64,000 nt of DNA from the NCBI RefSeq assembly GCF_002441855.2, contig NZ_CP029487.1, positions 2,108,001 to 2,172,000 on the forward strand, written 5' to 3'. The notes under the pieces were generated by a model. That model did no database searches, was not told the origin of the DNA, and saw nothing but the letters and a program-made list of their open reading frames with translations. Each line of letters begins with the position of its first letter. Position 1 is the stretch's first letter. The position numbers were made by a program, and so were the translations under genes. Source of the stretch: Eubacterium maltosivorans. Its GTDB lineage: Bacteria > Bacillota > Clostridia > Eubacteriales > Eubacteriaceae. Positions 29,529 through 37,889 of the stretch are shown here, one piece after another.

Positions 29529-32252
29529 ATGAGCATCGATCGCATGACAAGGGCCTTTGTCAAGGAATTACAGCGGGCCTATTTTGAGATGAGGGATACC
29601 GAAAAAATTCTCTCAATGACCACAGAGGATGTGCTTTGGTCCGGCCTGTATCACAGCAACATCCATGATAACAGGCAGCTGAGAGCTGTCCTGGAATCCG
29701 ATTTCTCCCGTTTTCCCTATCCCTTTACCATTTTGGACGCGTCTGTCGAGACCCGTGTCCTGTCCGATACCCATTGTCTGGCAGACTGCCAGATGCGCTT
29801 GCGCGCAGACACCCCCGGCCTGCCAGCGCCCGAGGTACAGCTGTCTGGCAGTCTGGCCTGCAGCCTGGTTGACGGCGCGGTCCGGCTCCAACAGCTGCAC
29901 ATTGCCCGGATCGACAGCAGCGCCCACCTGCCCGGCCTCAGCCAGAATGTACTCACCGCTTCCGACCCCCATATTCAGCAGTTCATTGAAAAAACCACCC
30001 GCGAGCTGCAGGACCGGAACCAGGATTTACAGCAGTTAACTGAAAATATTCCCGGCGGTATTTTTCGCTGCCTCTACGACGAAAAGCTGACCATCCTCCA
30101 GGTCAACGACGGCTTCCTGTCCATGTTCGGCTACACCCGCGCCGAGATTCATGAGCGCTTTGACGACAGCTTTATGGCCATCATCGACCCGCGTGACCGC
30201 TCCTCCACGCTGCTGGAGGTCAAACGCCAGCTTCGGCACAAAAACACCAAGCAGATCGAGTACCGCGCAACCCGCAGCGACGGCAGCACCATCTGGATTC
30301 TGGACAAGGGTCAGCTCATCAAAAGCGAGAGCGGCCCGGATTCCTTCTACTGCATTCTCATCGACGACACAGTGGGCAAGGAAGCCCAGGAAAACCTGCG
30401 GCTGAGCCTTGAGCGGCACGAGATTATCATGGACCAGACCACGGACATTATCTTTGAATGGGATATCAAAAAGGACTCCTTTATCTTTTCCCACAACTGG
30501 CAGAAGAAATTTGGCTACGAGCCCATAACTGAGAACATCAGCACCGTCACTGGCGCCAACTCCCATATCCTGGCTTCAGACCTCCCGGCCTTCACCGGGA
30601 TTCTCGAGGATATCCGCCAGGGCAGCCCCTATGTGGAAACCGAGGTGCGCATCAAGAAGGCCGACGCCCTTTATATCTGGTGCCGCATCCGTATCACCGC
30701 CCAATACGATGAAAACTGCGAACCCTTCAAGGCGGTGGGCGTCATCGTGGATATTGACAATGAAAAGCGGCAGTCCCAGGAGCTCATGCAGAAGGCCGAA
30801 CGCGACGCCCTCACAAAGCTTTACAATAAAGGCACGACTGAAAACATCATTGAGAATTACCTGTCCCGCTGTCCCAAAAACAGCCTGTGCGCCCTGCTGA
30901 TCATTGATATCGACGACTTTAAGACCATCAACGATACCCGGGGGCACCTGTTCGGGGACGCCTTTTTAATGGAGATCGCCGGCAAAATCCAGACCCTATT
31001 CCGGAGCGACGACGTGGTGGGCCGCATCGGCGGCGACGAATTCATCGCCTTTATCCGCGATATCCCCTGTGTCAGTGTGGCTGCCAATAAGGCCCGGCAG
31101 GTCCTTGAGAGTTTTCACGGCCTCGACGAGTTTAACGCCGGCGGCCAGACCTCGTGCAGCATTGGCATCGCCTGCTATCCCGACCACGCCCAGAGCTTTC
31201 ACGAACTGTATCAATGCGCCGACTATGCCCTCTACCAGGCCAAGCGCCAGGGCAAAAACCAGTTTGTTGTCTTTGATGACGCCGTCCGCGATATGGCCTT
31301 TAAAAACGCGGCGGCAGGCGTGTACAGCGCTGTGGGCTCCCACATCGATTCGGACAGCGACAACCTGCCCCAGACCCTGAGCAGCCAGCTTGTGGAGTAT
31401 GTGTTCCGCATTCTCTACCAGTCCATCGACCTGGACGCGGCGGTCAACTCCATCTTTGAGATTGTGGGCCGGCAGTTTGATGTCAGCCGGGTTTATATCT
31501 TCGAAAACTCTGAGGATGACACCTACTGCACCAATACCTTTGAGTGGTGCAACGAGGGCATTCCCCCGGAAATCGACAACCTGGGCCACCTCTCCTACGA
31601 GGAGGACCTCAAGGGGCACTACCTGGATAATTTTGACGCCAACGGCATCTTTTACTGCCAGGACACTCAGACCCTGCCCGGTCCCGAGTACGCTATTCTG
31701 GCCCCTCAGGGCGTCAAATCCCTGCTTCAGTGCGCCATCAACGACAATGGCCGCTTCAGGGGCTATGTGGGCTTTGACGAGTGCCGCAGCAACCGGCTCT
31801 GGACTCAGGAGCAGGTGAGCACCCTGTCCTTTATCGCGGAGATTTTGAGCACTTTCCTGCTCAAGAAACGGGCCCAGGACCGGGCCGAGCAGTCCCTGGA
31901 TGCCCTGCGGGAGGTGCTTGACAGCCAGAACGCCTGGATTTATGTGATCGAGCCAGACACCTACCGGCTACTGTATATCAACCGCAAGACCAAGCGCATC
32001 GCTCCGTCCTCCGGGGTTGGCATGACCTGTCACCAGGCCTTTTTCAACCGTCCTGCCCCCTGCGAGTCCTGCCCAGTCCATGGGCTTGATTCTGAGCACA
32101 CCAGCTCCAGCCTGGAGGTTTACAATCCGCTGCTAAAGGTCTGGTCAGCCGCCGACGCTGCTGTGATCTCCTGGAAAAACCAGCCCGCCTGGCTGCTGTC
32201 CTGCCACGACATCACCCGCTATAAAGAAAATCAAAATAAAAAAGACGCTTAA
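29529..32252 (+). CDS. multidomain sensor diguanylate cyclase (NTF2-like, PAS, PAS, GGDEF, GAF, PAS-like)
   Basis: 907 residues with no membrane segment, so cytoplasmic. In order: an NTF2/SnoaL-like N-terminal domain (about 5-135), a linker helix, PAS (about 180-290), PAS (about 300-412), GGDEF (about 420-590), GAF-like (about 620-775) and a C-terminal PAS-like domain (about 785-900) containing PAPCESCPVHG, a CxxC pair that could bind metal or a redox cofactor. The GGDEF signature RIGGDEF and DIDDFKTIND are intact, so c-di-GMP synthesis is likely. An upstream inhibitory-site RxxD is not evident. A CTCAAAA palindrome follows it by 9 bases. Confidence 0.88.
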   Translation: MSIDRMTRAFVKELQRAYFEMRDTEKILSMTTEDVLWSGLYHSNIHDNRQLRAVLESDFSRFPYPFTILDASVETRVLSDTHCLADCQMRLRADTPGLPAPEVQLSGSLACSLVDGAVRLQQLHIARIDSSAHLPGLSQNVLTASDPHIQQFIEKTTRELQDRNQDLQQLTENIPGGIFRCLYDEKLTILQVNDGFLSMFGYTRAEIHERFDDSFMAIIDPRDRSSTLLEVKRQLRHKNTKQIEYRATRSDGSTIWILDKGQLIKSESGPDSFYCILIDDTVGKEAQENLRLSLERHEIIMDQTTDIIFEWDIKKDSFIFSHNWQKKFGYEPITENISTVTGANSHILASDLPAFTGILEDIRQGSPYVETEVRIKKADALYIWCRIRITAQYDENCEPFKAVGVIVDIDNEKRQSQELMQKAERDALTKLYNKGTTENIIENYLSRCPKNSLCALLIIDIDDFKTINDTRGHLFGDAFLMEIAGKIQTLFRSDDVVGRIGGDEFIAFIRDIPCVSVAANKARQVLESFHGLDEFNAGGQTSCSIGIACYPDHAQSFHELYQCADYALYQAKRQGKNQFVVFDDAVRDMAFKNAAAGVYSAVGSHIDSDSDNLPQTLSSQLVEYVFRILYQSIDLDAAVNSIFEIVGRQFDVSRVYIFENSEDDTYCTNTFEWCNEGIPPEIDNLGHLSYEEDLKGHYLDNFDANGIFYCQDTQTLPGPEYAILAPQGVKSLLQCAINDNGRFRGYVGFDECRSNRLWTQEQVSTLSFIAEILSTFLLKKRAQDRAEQSLDALREVLDSQNAWIYVIEPDTYRLLYINRKTKRIAPSSGVGMTCHQAFFNRPAPCESCPVHGLDSEHTSSSLEVYNPLLKVWSAADAAVISWKNQPAWLLSCHDITRYKENQNKKDA

Positions 32253-32260
32253 AAATAAAA

Positions 32261-32309
32261 GCTCAAAAGACTCAAAAGCCCTTTTGGCAGGGTTTTGAGA
32301 CTTTTGAGC
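32261..32309. repeat. CTCAAAA palindrome, copy 5
   Basis: GCTCAAAAGACTCAAAAG and GTTTTGAGACTTTTGAGC, followed by CTGTTTTTTATT, so this copy also makes a plausible terminator for the sensor gene. Confidence 0.9.
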
Positions 32310-32332
32310 CTGTTTTTTATTGTCTGGTCATT

Positions 32333-32662
32333 TTAACTGTTTTTATACTTTTCCCAGAACGACACACCGCCCTTTAGCACGCGCAGGTCCGTAAAGCCCT
32401 CCTGCGCGAGCAGCTTCTGGGCCCTTGACGCCCGCATGCCCGACCGGCACACCAGCACAATGGTCTTATCCTTAAAAGGCGCGAGGGCCTCCAGCTGCGA
32501 GGGCAAAAGCTTGAGCGGAATGTTCACCACACACGCCTGATCCTCAAATTCATTGTGAATTTCCATTTTGTCCCGAATATCCAACAAGACGGTGTTCCCG
32601 TCATTTTTTTCCAGTAAAGCATCCAATTCGTCCGGTTCAATATTTTTTAATTCCCGACTCAT
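32333..32662 (-). CDS. rhodanese-domain protein
   Basis: A single rhodanese domain of about 109 residues, with the active-site loop CRSGMR (Cys near residue 74). Such proteins carry sulfane sulfur as a cysteine persulfide. The frame can begin at a GTG at 32671, but that GTG overlaps the GGAG site; the ATG at 32662 sits 8 bases after it and is preferred. It is the gene after the AI-2E-family transporter and may be co-transcribed with it. Confidence 0.9.
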   Translation of the reverse strand: MSRELKNIEPDELDALLEKNDGNTVLLDIRDKMEIHNEFEDQACVVNIPLKLLPSQLEALAPFKDKTIVLVCRSGMRASRAQKLLAQEGFTDLRVLKGGVSFWEKYKNS

Positions 32663-32688
32663 GTCATTCACTCCTTTATATTTTTAAT

Positions 32689-33864
32689 TTATGAATCTTC
32701 CAAATCCCTGACCTGGATAATCTCACGTTGTTCGGCCGCCTGCTTTCGGGCAATCCGGTCATTTGTCAGCGTCCGCACCACAGAGTACAGCACCGCGAAG
32801 CCCGGTATGCCTAAAATCATGCCCGTAAAGCCGAAGAAGCTGCCGCCCAGCAGCATGCCGATCAGCACCCACAGCCCCGAGATCCCCACCGAGGTGCCCA
32901 CCACCTTGGGGTAGATCACATTGCTTTCCACCTGCTGCAGACAGATGATATAAACAATAAAGATCAGGCAGTACACCGGCTTAACCACCAGCAGAATCAG
33001 CCCGCTGGGCACCGCACCCAGAAAGGCCCCGAAAATGGGGATAATGCTGGTCACCCCCACCAGCACGCCGATGAGCAGGGCGTAAGGCACCCGCAGGATG
33101 GCCAGCCCGACAGCGCACAGGGTTCCGAGGATAAAAGCCTCCGTAATCTGTCCGGCAATAAAGCCGTGGAAGGTCTGGTTGGCCGTGCGGCCCACCTCAT
33201 TGATAAACGCCCTGGCCTTATCCGGGATATAAGCGTACATGAGCTTATCCTTGAGCGCCAGCAGACGCTCCTTGTCTGCCAGCATATAGACTGAGATGAT
33301 AAAGCCCATGAGAAAATTGAACACGCCCTGGGTGATGCTGACCGTTGTGTTGACAATCTCAGGCATGGCCCCGATGAGGCCGCTGCTGATTTTGGGGAAC
33401 AGGTTCTGCCACTGGCTTGAGAGCTGGTTCCAGGCATCCTCGGGCAGGTGCAGCCATTCCAGAACCTGGTTGACCCAGAGGTTAAAGCTGGCCACATAGC
33501 CCGGAAATTTAGTGATGAGCATCTCGATGCTTTTCTGGAGCTGGGGGATCACAAAAGTGACCACTCCGGTGATCAGAAGCCCGATAAAGATAAAGGTCAG
33601 CACAATGGCCGCGGCCCGCTTCCCCTTTTCCCGAAGCCTTCTGCCCCGTATCCGGTTCATGAATTTAAAGACATAGCGTTCGCAGAAGCTCATGGGGATA
33701 TTGAGCACAAAAGCAATGGCGATCCCGATAAGAACCGGCATGATAATATCCACCAGAATCCCCAGGCCGTTCCAGATATACCGGATATTGACAAGCGCCA
33801 TGAGCAGACAGACAGCATATGTGATCAAAAGGATAGAATCCTTCAAATTTTTCTTCTTAAACAC
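32689..33864 (-). CDS. AI-2E family transporter (PerM-like)
   Basis: 391 residues, about eight membrane helices with a large polar segment between residues 115 and 160. The family-type region VTSIIPIFGAFLGAVPSGLILL and GTSVGISGLWVLIGMLLGG are typical of AI-2E/PerM proteins, whose members have been linked to autoinducer export or ion antiport. The start is a GTG 9 bases after GGAG. No quorum-sensing genes are nearby. Confidence 0.88.
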   Translation of the reverse strand: MFKKKNLKDSILLITYAVCLLMALVNIRYIWNGLGILVDIIMPVLIGIAIAFVLNIPMSFCERYVFKFMNRIRGRRLREKGKRAAAIVLTFIFIGLLITGVVTFVIPQLQKSIEMLITKFPGYVASFNLWVNQVLEWLHLPEDAWNQLSSQWQNLFPKISSGLIGAMPEIVNTTVSITQGVFNFLMGFIISVYMLADKERLLALKDKLMYAYIPDKARAFINEVGRTANQTFHGFIAGQITEAFILGTLCAVGLAILRVPYALLIGVLVGVTSIIPIFGAFLGAVPSGLILLVVKPVYCLIFIVYIICLQQVESNVIYPKVVGTSVGISGLWVLIGMLLGGSFFGFTGMILGIPGFAVLYSVVRTLTNDRIARKQAAEQREIIQVRDLEDS

Positions 33865-33931
33865 CCTCTGCCGCTCCTTTCATTTTTGTTCTCTCTCTAG
33901 TATACCCACTTTGTATTAATTTTGTCTGAGA

Positions 33932-33972
33932 AAAAAAGAACCCGTATCGCGGCGATACGGGTTCTCTCTTTT
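33932..33972 (-). terminator. terminator after typA (shared hairpin sequence)
   Basis: GAACCCGTATCGC and GCGATACGGGTTC pair and a T-run follows on the minus strand. The stem matches the terminator at 22077-22104 over more than 25 bases. Confidence 0.9.
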
Positions 33973-33975
33973 ATA

Positions 33976-35793
33976 TTAGTTTCGTCTGTCTCTTCTTCTG
34001 TCAAGCTCGGATAAAATCTTTTTGCGGATACGGATATCCGTTGGGGTGATCTCAACCAGCTCGTCGTCATTGATAAATTCCAGCGCTTCCTCCAGGGTGA
34101 AGACCTTTGGATCAATGAGCTTTAAGGCTTCATCCGCTCCCGAGGAACGGGTGTTGGTCAGTTTCTTATTTTTAATGGGGTTAACGACCATGTCGTCGCT
34201 GCGGTTGTTAATGCCGATGATCATGCCCTCGTAAACGGGGGTTCCCGCGCCTACCATCATGGTACCGCGGTCGCTCAGGTTAAACAGCGAGTAGGCCATG
34301 GTCTCGCCGGTAACGCCGGAGATCAGCACGCCGTTCTGGCGCTGTGGAATCTCCCCAAAATAAGGCTCGAAAGAATCGAAGCGGCGCACCAGGGTGCCCT
34401 CGCCGTGGGTATCGTTGATGAATTCGCTCTGGTATCCCAGCAGGCCACGGGTCGGCACCAGATATTCCAGCTTGGTCCAGCCCTCCTCGGCGGACATGCT
34501 CACCATGTTGCCCTTGCGCACATTCAGCTTGGAGATGACCGTACCGGAATACTCGTCCGGCACGTTGATGATCACGCTTTCCACAGGCTCCAGCTTGCGG
34601 CCCTTTTCATCACGGTGCATGATAACCTCCGGCTTGGAGACTGCTACCTCGTAGCCCTCACGGCGCATGTTCTCAAGCAGAATGGATAAGTGCAGCTCGC
34701 CGCGGCCTGATACGCGGTAACCCTCTGTGGTGCCCTCCAGCGGCTCAACCGTCATCCCAACGTTAACCTCCAGCTCCTTCTCAAGGCGTGCCTTGATGTG
34801 GCGGGTGGTCACGAATTTACCGGTTTTCCCGGCAAAGGGCGAGGTGTTGACTAAGAAGTTCATGGACAGGGTCGGCTCCTCAATCTCGATGAGCTCCATG
34901 GGCTGTACCTGGTCCACTTCACCGATGGTTTCTCCGATCATAATGTCCGGAATCCCGGAGACCACGACAATGTCGCCAGCCTTGGCTTCCTTGACCTCAA
35001 CCCTTGAGAGGCCGCGGTACACAAAGATCTGCCCGATTTTTACCCGCTTAAAGCTGCCATCACGCTTGCAGACCTCCAGGTTGTCCCCGGTATGGATGGT
35101 GCCCTTGTCGATGCGGCCAATGCCCAGACGGCCGATATAATCGTCGTAGCCCAGGGTCGATACCTGCATCTGCAGCGGTTCCAGGCTCATATCCTCCGGA
35201 ATGCCTACATGCTTCACGATGGTCTCAAACAGCGGGGTCAAATCCGTGCTGTCGTCATCCATGTCATACTTGGCGATCCCCTGCTTGGCAACCCCGTAAA
35301 GGATCGGGAAGTCCAGCTGTTCGTCATTGGCCTTCAGCTCTACAAAGAGGTCGAAAACCATGTCGACCACTTCCTCGGCCCGCTGGTCCTTCTTGTCAAT
35401 CTTGTTGATAAACAGAATCGGGCGCAGTCCCTGCTCCAGGGATTTGTTAAGGACAAAACGGGTCTGGGGCATGGGGCCTTCGCTGGAGTCTACCAGCAGA
35501 ATAACCGTGTCAACGGTCTTTAGGATACGTTCAACCTCGGAGGAGAAATCCGCATGGCCCGGGGTATCCACAATGTTAATCTTGATATTATCATGCATAA
35601 TGGAGCAGTTTTTGGAATAGATGGTGATCCCACGCTCTCTCTCCAGATCATTGCTGTCCATAATGCAGTCAACCACTTCCTGGTTATCTCTGAAAACGCC
35701 GCTCTGGTTCAGCAGCGCGTCGACCAGCGTCGATTTACCCGCATCAACGTGGGCGATAACCGCAATATTGATAATTGGTTGTTCTTCTTTCAT
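33976..35793 (-). CDS. typA: ribosome-associated GTPase TypA/BipA
   Basis: Translational GTPase related to EF-G and LepA that helps ribosome assembly and stress adaptation. The frame opens at 35886, but AGGA before the ATG at 35793 gives the standard start MKEEQPIINIAVIAHVDAGK and 605 residues. GTPase motifs: HVDAGKST, DTPGHADF and NKIDK. The remaining domains II, III, V and the BipA-specific C-terminal domain run at family length. The upstream region carries a half CTCAAAA repeat. Confidence 0.97.
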   Translation of the reverse strand: MKEEQPIINIAVIAHVDAGKSTLVDALLNQSGVFRDNQEVVDCIMDSNDLERERGITIYSKNCSIMHDNIKINIVDTPGHADFSSEVERILKTVDTVILLVDSSEGPMPQTRFVLNKSLEQGLRPILFINKIDKKDQRAEEVVDMVFDLFVELKANDEQLDFPILYGVAKQGIAKYDMDDDSTDLTPLFETIVKHVGIPEDMSLEPLQMQVSTLGYDDYIGRLGIGRIDKGTIHTGDNLEVCKRDGSFKRVKIGQIFVYRGLSRVEVKEAKAGDIVVVSGIPDIMIGETIGEVDQVQPMELIEIEEPTLSMNFLVNTSPFAGKTGKFVTTRHIKARLEKELEVNVGMTVEPLEGTTEGYRVSGRGELHLSILLENMRREGYEVAVSKPEVIMHRDEKGRKLEPVESVIINVPDEYSGTVISKLNVRKGNMVSMSAEEGWTKLEYLVPTRGLLGYQSEFINDTHGEGTLVRRFDSFEPYFGEIPQRQNGVLISGVTGETMAYSLFNLSDRGTMMVGAGTPVYEGMIIGINNRSDDMVVNPIKNKKLTNTRSSGADEALKLIDPKVFTLEEALEFINDDELVEITPTDIRIRKKILSELDRRRDRRN

Positions 35794-35837
35794 ATGTTTC
35801 CTGCTTTCTTCATTTAAAAATTTTAGCTGTATCCGGT

Positions 35838-35855
35838 GTTTTGAGTCTTTTGAGC
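35838..35855. repeat. CTCAAAA half repeat
   Basis: One arm only, GTTTTGAGTCTTTTGAGC, upstream of typA. No complementary arm is seen within 60 bases. Confidence 0.8.
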
Positions 35856-35902
35856 ATGGGGTTGAATGTTTTCCGCATACAGTCAAGAGGTATAATCAGA
35901 AA

Positions 35903-35938
35903 AAGATACCCAGGGCCTCCCCCTGGATATCTTTTCAA
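35903..35938. terminator. hairpin between typA and marR
   Basis: AAGATACCCAGGG and CCCTGGATATCTT pair with one mismatch; A- and T-runs flank it. It lies downstream of the minus-strand marR gene and probably ends that transcript. Confidence 0.75.
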
Positions 35939-36038
35939 AATTGCATTGATTGAAAATTAATCCGTCCTTTATTATACTTCAAAAGCAGCCTCAGCACAAG
36001 TGTTTTATGAAAAAAACTGAAAACTGAACACCGTTCCT

Positions 36039-36458
36039 TTATTTTCTGCTCAGATTCTCATAAATCCTGCAGAAAGCCGTCATAAACGCTTCGCGCTCGA
36101 TCTCTGGAATGCCCTCAAAAGCCTCGCGCTCCAGGGCTTTAAAGGCATCCTCGATCTGGGCTGCGCGGTCCCTGCCCTTATCCGTCAGATAAACATACAG
36201 AGAGCGGCGGTTACCGTTCTCTGAGCGTCTTTCGATGAGCCCCGCTGCCTCCATCCGGGGCAGCAGGCTGGTGACGGTCGCCGGCTCAATCTGGCATCCG
36301 GCAGCGATATCCTTCTGGACACTGCCGTCGTTGCGGCTCAGGTACTCCAGCACCTTGGGCTGCCCGGAGGACAGGCCCGTGCCCTGCAGGGCCGCGTAAA
36401 GACGCTTGTTAAAAAGGCTCTGGCTGACAAACAGCAGGTTGTGAAAGCTCTGGTTCAT
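36039..36458 (-). CDS. MarR-family regulator
   Basis: 139 residues from the ATG at 36458, preceded by AAAGGAAAAGAGA; earlier starts would run far into the upstream gene. The winged helix-turn-helix spans about 40-100 (KVLEYLSRNDGSVQKDIAAG, RMEAAGLIERRSENGNRRS). It overlaps the preceding membrane-kinase gene by 50 bases and is therefore in the same operon. A MarR-like dyad lies in that operon's promoter, so autorepression is likely. The ligand is unknown. Confidence 0.9.
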   Translation of the reverse strand: MNQSFHNLLFVSQSLFNKRLYAALQGTGLSSGQPKVLEYLSRNDGSVQKDIAAGCQIEPATVTSLLPRMEAAGLIERRSENGNRRSLYVYLTDKGRDRAAQIEDAFKALEREAFEGIPEIEREAFMTAFCRIYENLSRK

Positions 36459-37749
36459 TCTCTTTTCCTTTCCATGAACGCTCAAAGGCGTCCTCAATCA
36501 ACGCGGCGGTGCCCTCAACGCCAAAGACGGAGGTATCCACCGACAAGCTGTAATTTCCGGCGGCGCCCCAGGCTCGTCCGGTAAAGTGCTTATAATGGCT
36601 GGCCCGCTCCCGGTCCTTCTCAGCGATCTTCTGTCTGGCGGCCGCCGCACCACAATTTTCCTTTTCCATGATCCGGCGGACCCGGTCCTCCAAATCCGCG
36701 CTGAGATAAACATGAAAGCAATCCGGCTGGTCACGGAGCACATAATCGGCACAGCGCCCCATGATCACACAGGGGCCCTGGCAGGAAAGCTCACGGATAA
36801 CCCGGCTCTGGACTTCAAACAGAGCGTCCAGCGGCGGCACCTCGCCGGGCGCCATGGCATAATTGGAGGCCACCAGGTCGTAGAGCAGGCTGTTGGTGTA
36901 GCGCTGCTCCTCCTGCTCGACATATTTCTTGGTATAGCCGCCCTCGGCGGCAGTGCGCCAGCTGATCTCATTGTCATAAAAGGCCATCTTCAAATCGTCG
37001 GCCAGCCGCTGGCCCACCTCATTTCCACCACAGCCATACTGGCGGCTGATGGTAATCACCGGGCAGCGGCAGGGCTTGTCCTCCGCCGTATCGTCCGCCT
37101 CCCGCACGCCAAAGAGCCTGTCCCGCAGAAAGCCGAGGTGCCGGCTGTAAAATTTGACAATGGTTCCCACAATCAGGGCCGAGATAAGTGTGCCCTCCCG
37201 GATCCCCTGCAGGCCGTGGAAAAAGACCAGCGACAGGATGCAGGCCGTAGACATCAGGGTCACGTCAAACCCCACCTTGACCGATCCGAACTGCTTTTTA
37301 AAGGTCACCGCGATGGCATTCACAATCCCCTCGCCCGGTACCAGTATCACATCCGCAAAAACCTCCAGCGTAATGCCAAAGGCCAGAATCGCGCAGCCGA
37401 TCAGCAGAAAGGCCAGCTTCATGGCATAGTTCCCCGGGTTTAAGCCCCCGAGCAGCAGCATACTGATATCAATGAAATAACTGAACACCACGTTAACCAC
37501 AATCTGCAAAAGCTGAATTTTTTCAAATTTTCTGCGCAGCAGAGCGATCTCCAGAATAATGAAGATCATATTGAGCACGAATGAGAATTCACCCAGGGTC
37601 GGCTCAAACCGCAGGCTCAGCACATAGGGCACACTGGAAATCGGCGAAGTCCCCAGACTGGCCTTTGTGATAAAACTGATGCCAAAGGAGTTGATGAGAA
37701 CCCCGATGGTAAAGACAATATAGCGCTTAATTTTTTCTCCTGCTGTCAT
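36409..37749 (-). CDS. fusion: YczE/YitT-like membrane domain plus cytidylate-kinase-like domain
   Basis: 446 residues from the ATG at 37749, 8 bases after GGAG (a GTG at 37758 overlaps the site). The first 215 residues form five or more membrane helices typical of YczE/YyaS (DUF6198) proteins, with NSFGISFITKASLGTSPISS and VPGEGIVNAIAVTF. From about 232 a cytosolic cytidylate-kinase-like domain begins: ITISRQYGCGGNEVGQRLA is the family's altered P-loop, followed by CVIMGRCADYVL. The fusion suggests a phosphotransfer or nucleotide-sensing function tied to transport; neither is proven. It is the first gene of the MarR operon. Confidence 0.85.
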   Translation of the reverse strand: MTAGEKIKRYIVFTIGVLINSFGISFITKASLGTSPISSVPYVLSLRFEPTLGEFSFVLNMIFIILEIALLRRKFEKIQLLQIVVNVVFSYFIDISMLLLGGLNPGNYAMKLAFLLIGCAILAFGITLEVFADVILVPGEGIVNAIAVTFKKQFGSVKVGFDVTLMSTACILSLVFFHGLQGIREGTLISALIVGTIVKFYSRHLGFLRDRLFGVREADDTAEDKPCRCPVITISRQYGCGGNEVGQRLADDLKMAFYDNEISWRTAAEGGYTKKYVEQEEQRYTNSLLYDLVASNYAMAPGEVPPLDALFEVQSRVIRELSCQGPCVIMGRCADYVLRDQPDCFHVYLSADLEDRVRRIMEKENCGAAAARQKIAEKDRERASHYKHFTGRAWGAAGNYSLSVDTSVFGVEGTAALIEDAFERSWKGKENEPELSQPAVCQPEPF

Positions 37750-37766
37750 CCTCCACACTCCTTTTA

Positions 37767-37813
37767 AATAATTAGAACTCTAATTATTATACTTCTAATC
37801 ATTTGAAAGTCAA
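37767..37813 (-). promoter_or_regulatory. promoter and MarR operator
   Basis: On the minus strand, TTGACT and TATAAT (37786-37791) are 16 bases apart. AATAATTAG (37767-37775) and CTAATTATT (37780-37788) form a perfect dyad with a 4-base centre that overlaps the -10, as expected for a MarR repressor site. A further CTAATCAT copy lies at about 37795. Confidence 0.82.
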
Positions 37814-37889
37814 GGCGATTCAGACGTGTTTTTATTTTTAAACACGACCGTGTTCTGCTATAATAAGGGCAGACGAAAAGGAGTTGACC

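Noticed and set aside
36586-37443. 285-codon plus-strand frame over the membrane/kinase fusion gene
   Set aside because: Antisense to a recognisable membrane and kinase-like protein; no start signal.
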